The translations under genes and the position numbers were made by a program. 64,000 bases of DNA, taken from positions 5,396,439-5,460,438 of the forward strand of contig NZ_AP028669.1 in NCBI RefSeq assembly GCF_041154485.1, read 5' to 3'. This document shows, piece by piece, positions 63,951 through 64,000 of the stretch. A model generated the notes under the pieces. It worked only from the letters and a program-made list of their open reading frames with translations. It did not search any database and was not told where the DNA came from. Position 1 is the stretch's first letter, and the number at the start of each line of letters is the position of its first letter. The stretch comes from Variovorax sp. V93. Its GTDB lineage: Bacteria > Pseudomonadota > Gammaproteobacteria > Burkholderiales > Burkholderiaceae_C.

Positions 63951-64000
63951 ATACATATACCAAAAAATGCCCGAGGGTCTCACCATTTTTTCAAGCGCCC

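Overview
The window is a 64 kb piece of a GC-rich (about two-thirds G+C by eye) betaproteobacterial chromosome. The gene set and the order at the right end (rpmH-rnpA-yidD-yidC, then mnmE, beside an apparent oriC/dnaA boundary) fit Burkholderiales, most likely Comamonadaceae and Variovorax-like. The genus is my inference from gene content and protein style, not from a search. Coding density is high. I see no tRNA, rRNA, insertion sequence, prophage or CRISPR array.

Left part, 1-12.9 kb: metabolic and accessory genes. They are a partial peptide-type ABC binding protein, a class II aldolase, a DoxX-pirin operon divergent from a LysR regulator, a SlyD-like prolyl isomerase, a CYTH-CHAD protein, an amidase, a VOC protein behind a promoter with two copies of a 15-bp operator, a second pirin, a YciI protein, a protealysin-type M4 protease coupled to an emfourin-like inhibitor, an Nramp transporter and an ABM monooxygenase. 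From 12.9 to 21.2 kb come two unassigned lipoproteins, the tkt-gap pair and a coupled run speD-murU-pepP-orfX. orfX sits between two 64-bp copies of the pepP 3' end, which marks it as an insertion.

22.2-29.9 kb is a co-directional locus: SPFH/SHOCT protein, DUF4178 zinc-ribbon protein, DUF350 protein, membrane-fused spermidine-synthase-like protein, Tat-lipoprotein FAD oxidoreductase and a phytase-like esterase. It looks like a polyamine-linked membrane system and is the best candidate here for under-described biology. 30-40.7 kb holds maeB, a secreted barnase with its coupled barstar, the rsmA-surA-lptD envelope cluster, amgK and rsmE. amgK works with murU in muramic acid recycling, but murU lies 21 kb away.

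40.7-52 kb carries two M20 hydrolases, a YidB protein, an MFS transporter, a lipase, a DUF72 protein, a bactofilin, a voltage-gated-type ion channel, an IMPACT protein, metX-metW and a TMEM165/GDT1 protein. The last two transcription units each have a riboswitch leader: a SAM-II motif plus terminator before metX, and a yybP-ykoY (Mn2+) motif before the TMEM165 gene. Next comes a glycine-rich RRM protein whose Shine-Dalgarno sequence can be locked in a hairpin. 52.9-58 kb has the Kdo/LPS genes kdsD-kdsC-lptC followed by an SDR instead of lptA-lptB, and a divergent CPA2 antiporter.

58-64 kb holds a zinc-ribbon protein, a cyclic-nucleotide-binding protein, mnmE, and the yidC-yidD-rnpA-rpmH operon with its promoter. 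The window ends in a DnaA-box-bearing spacer that should lead into dnaA. A REP-like intergenic repeat occurs three times (25.3, 28.7 and 33.7 kb). All functional calls come from reading the proteins and motifs by eye.
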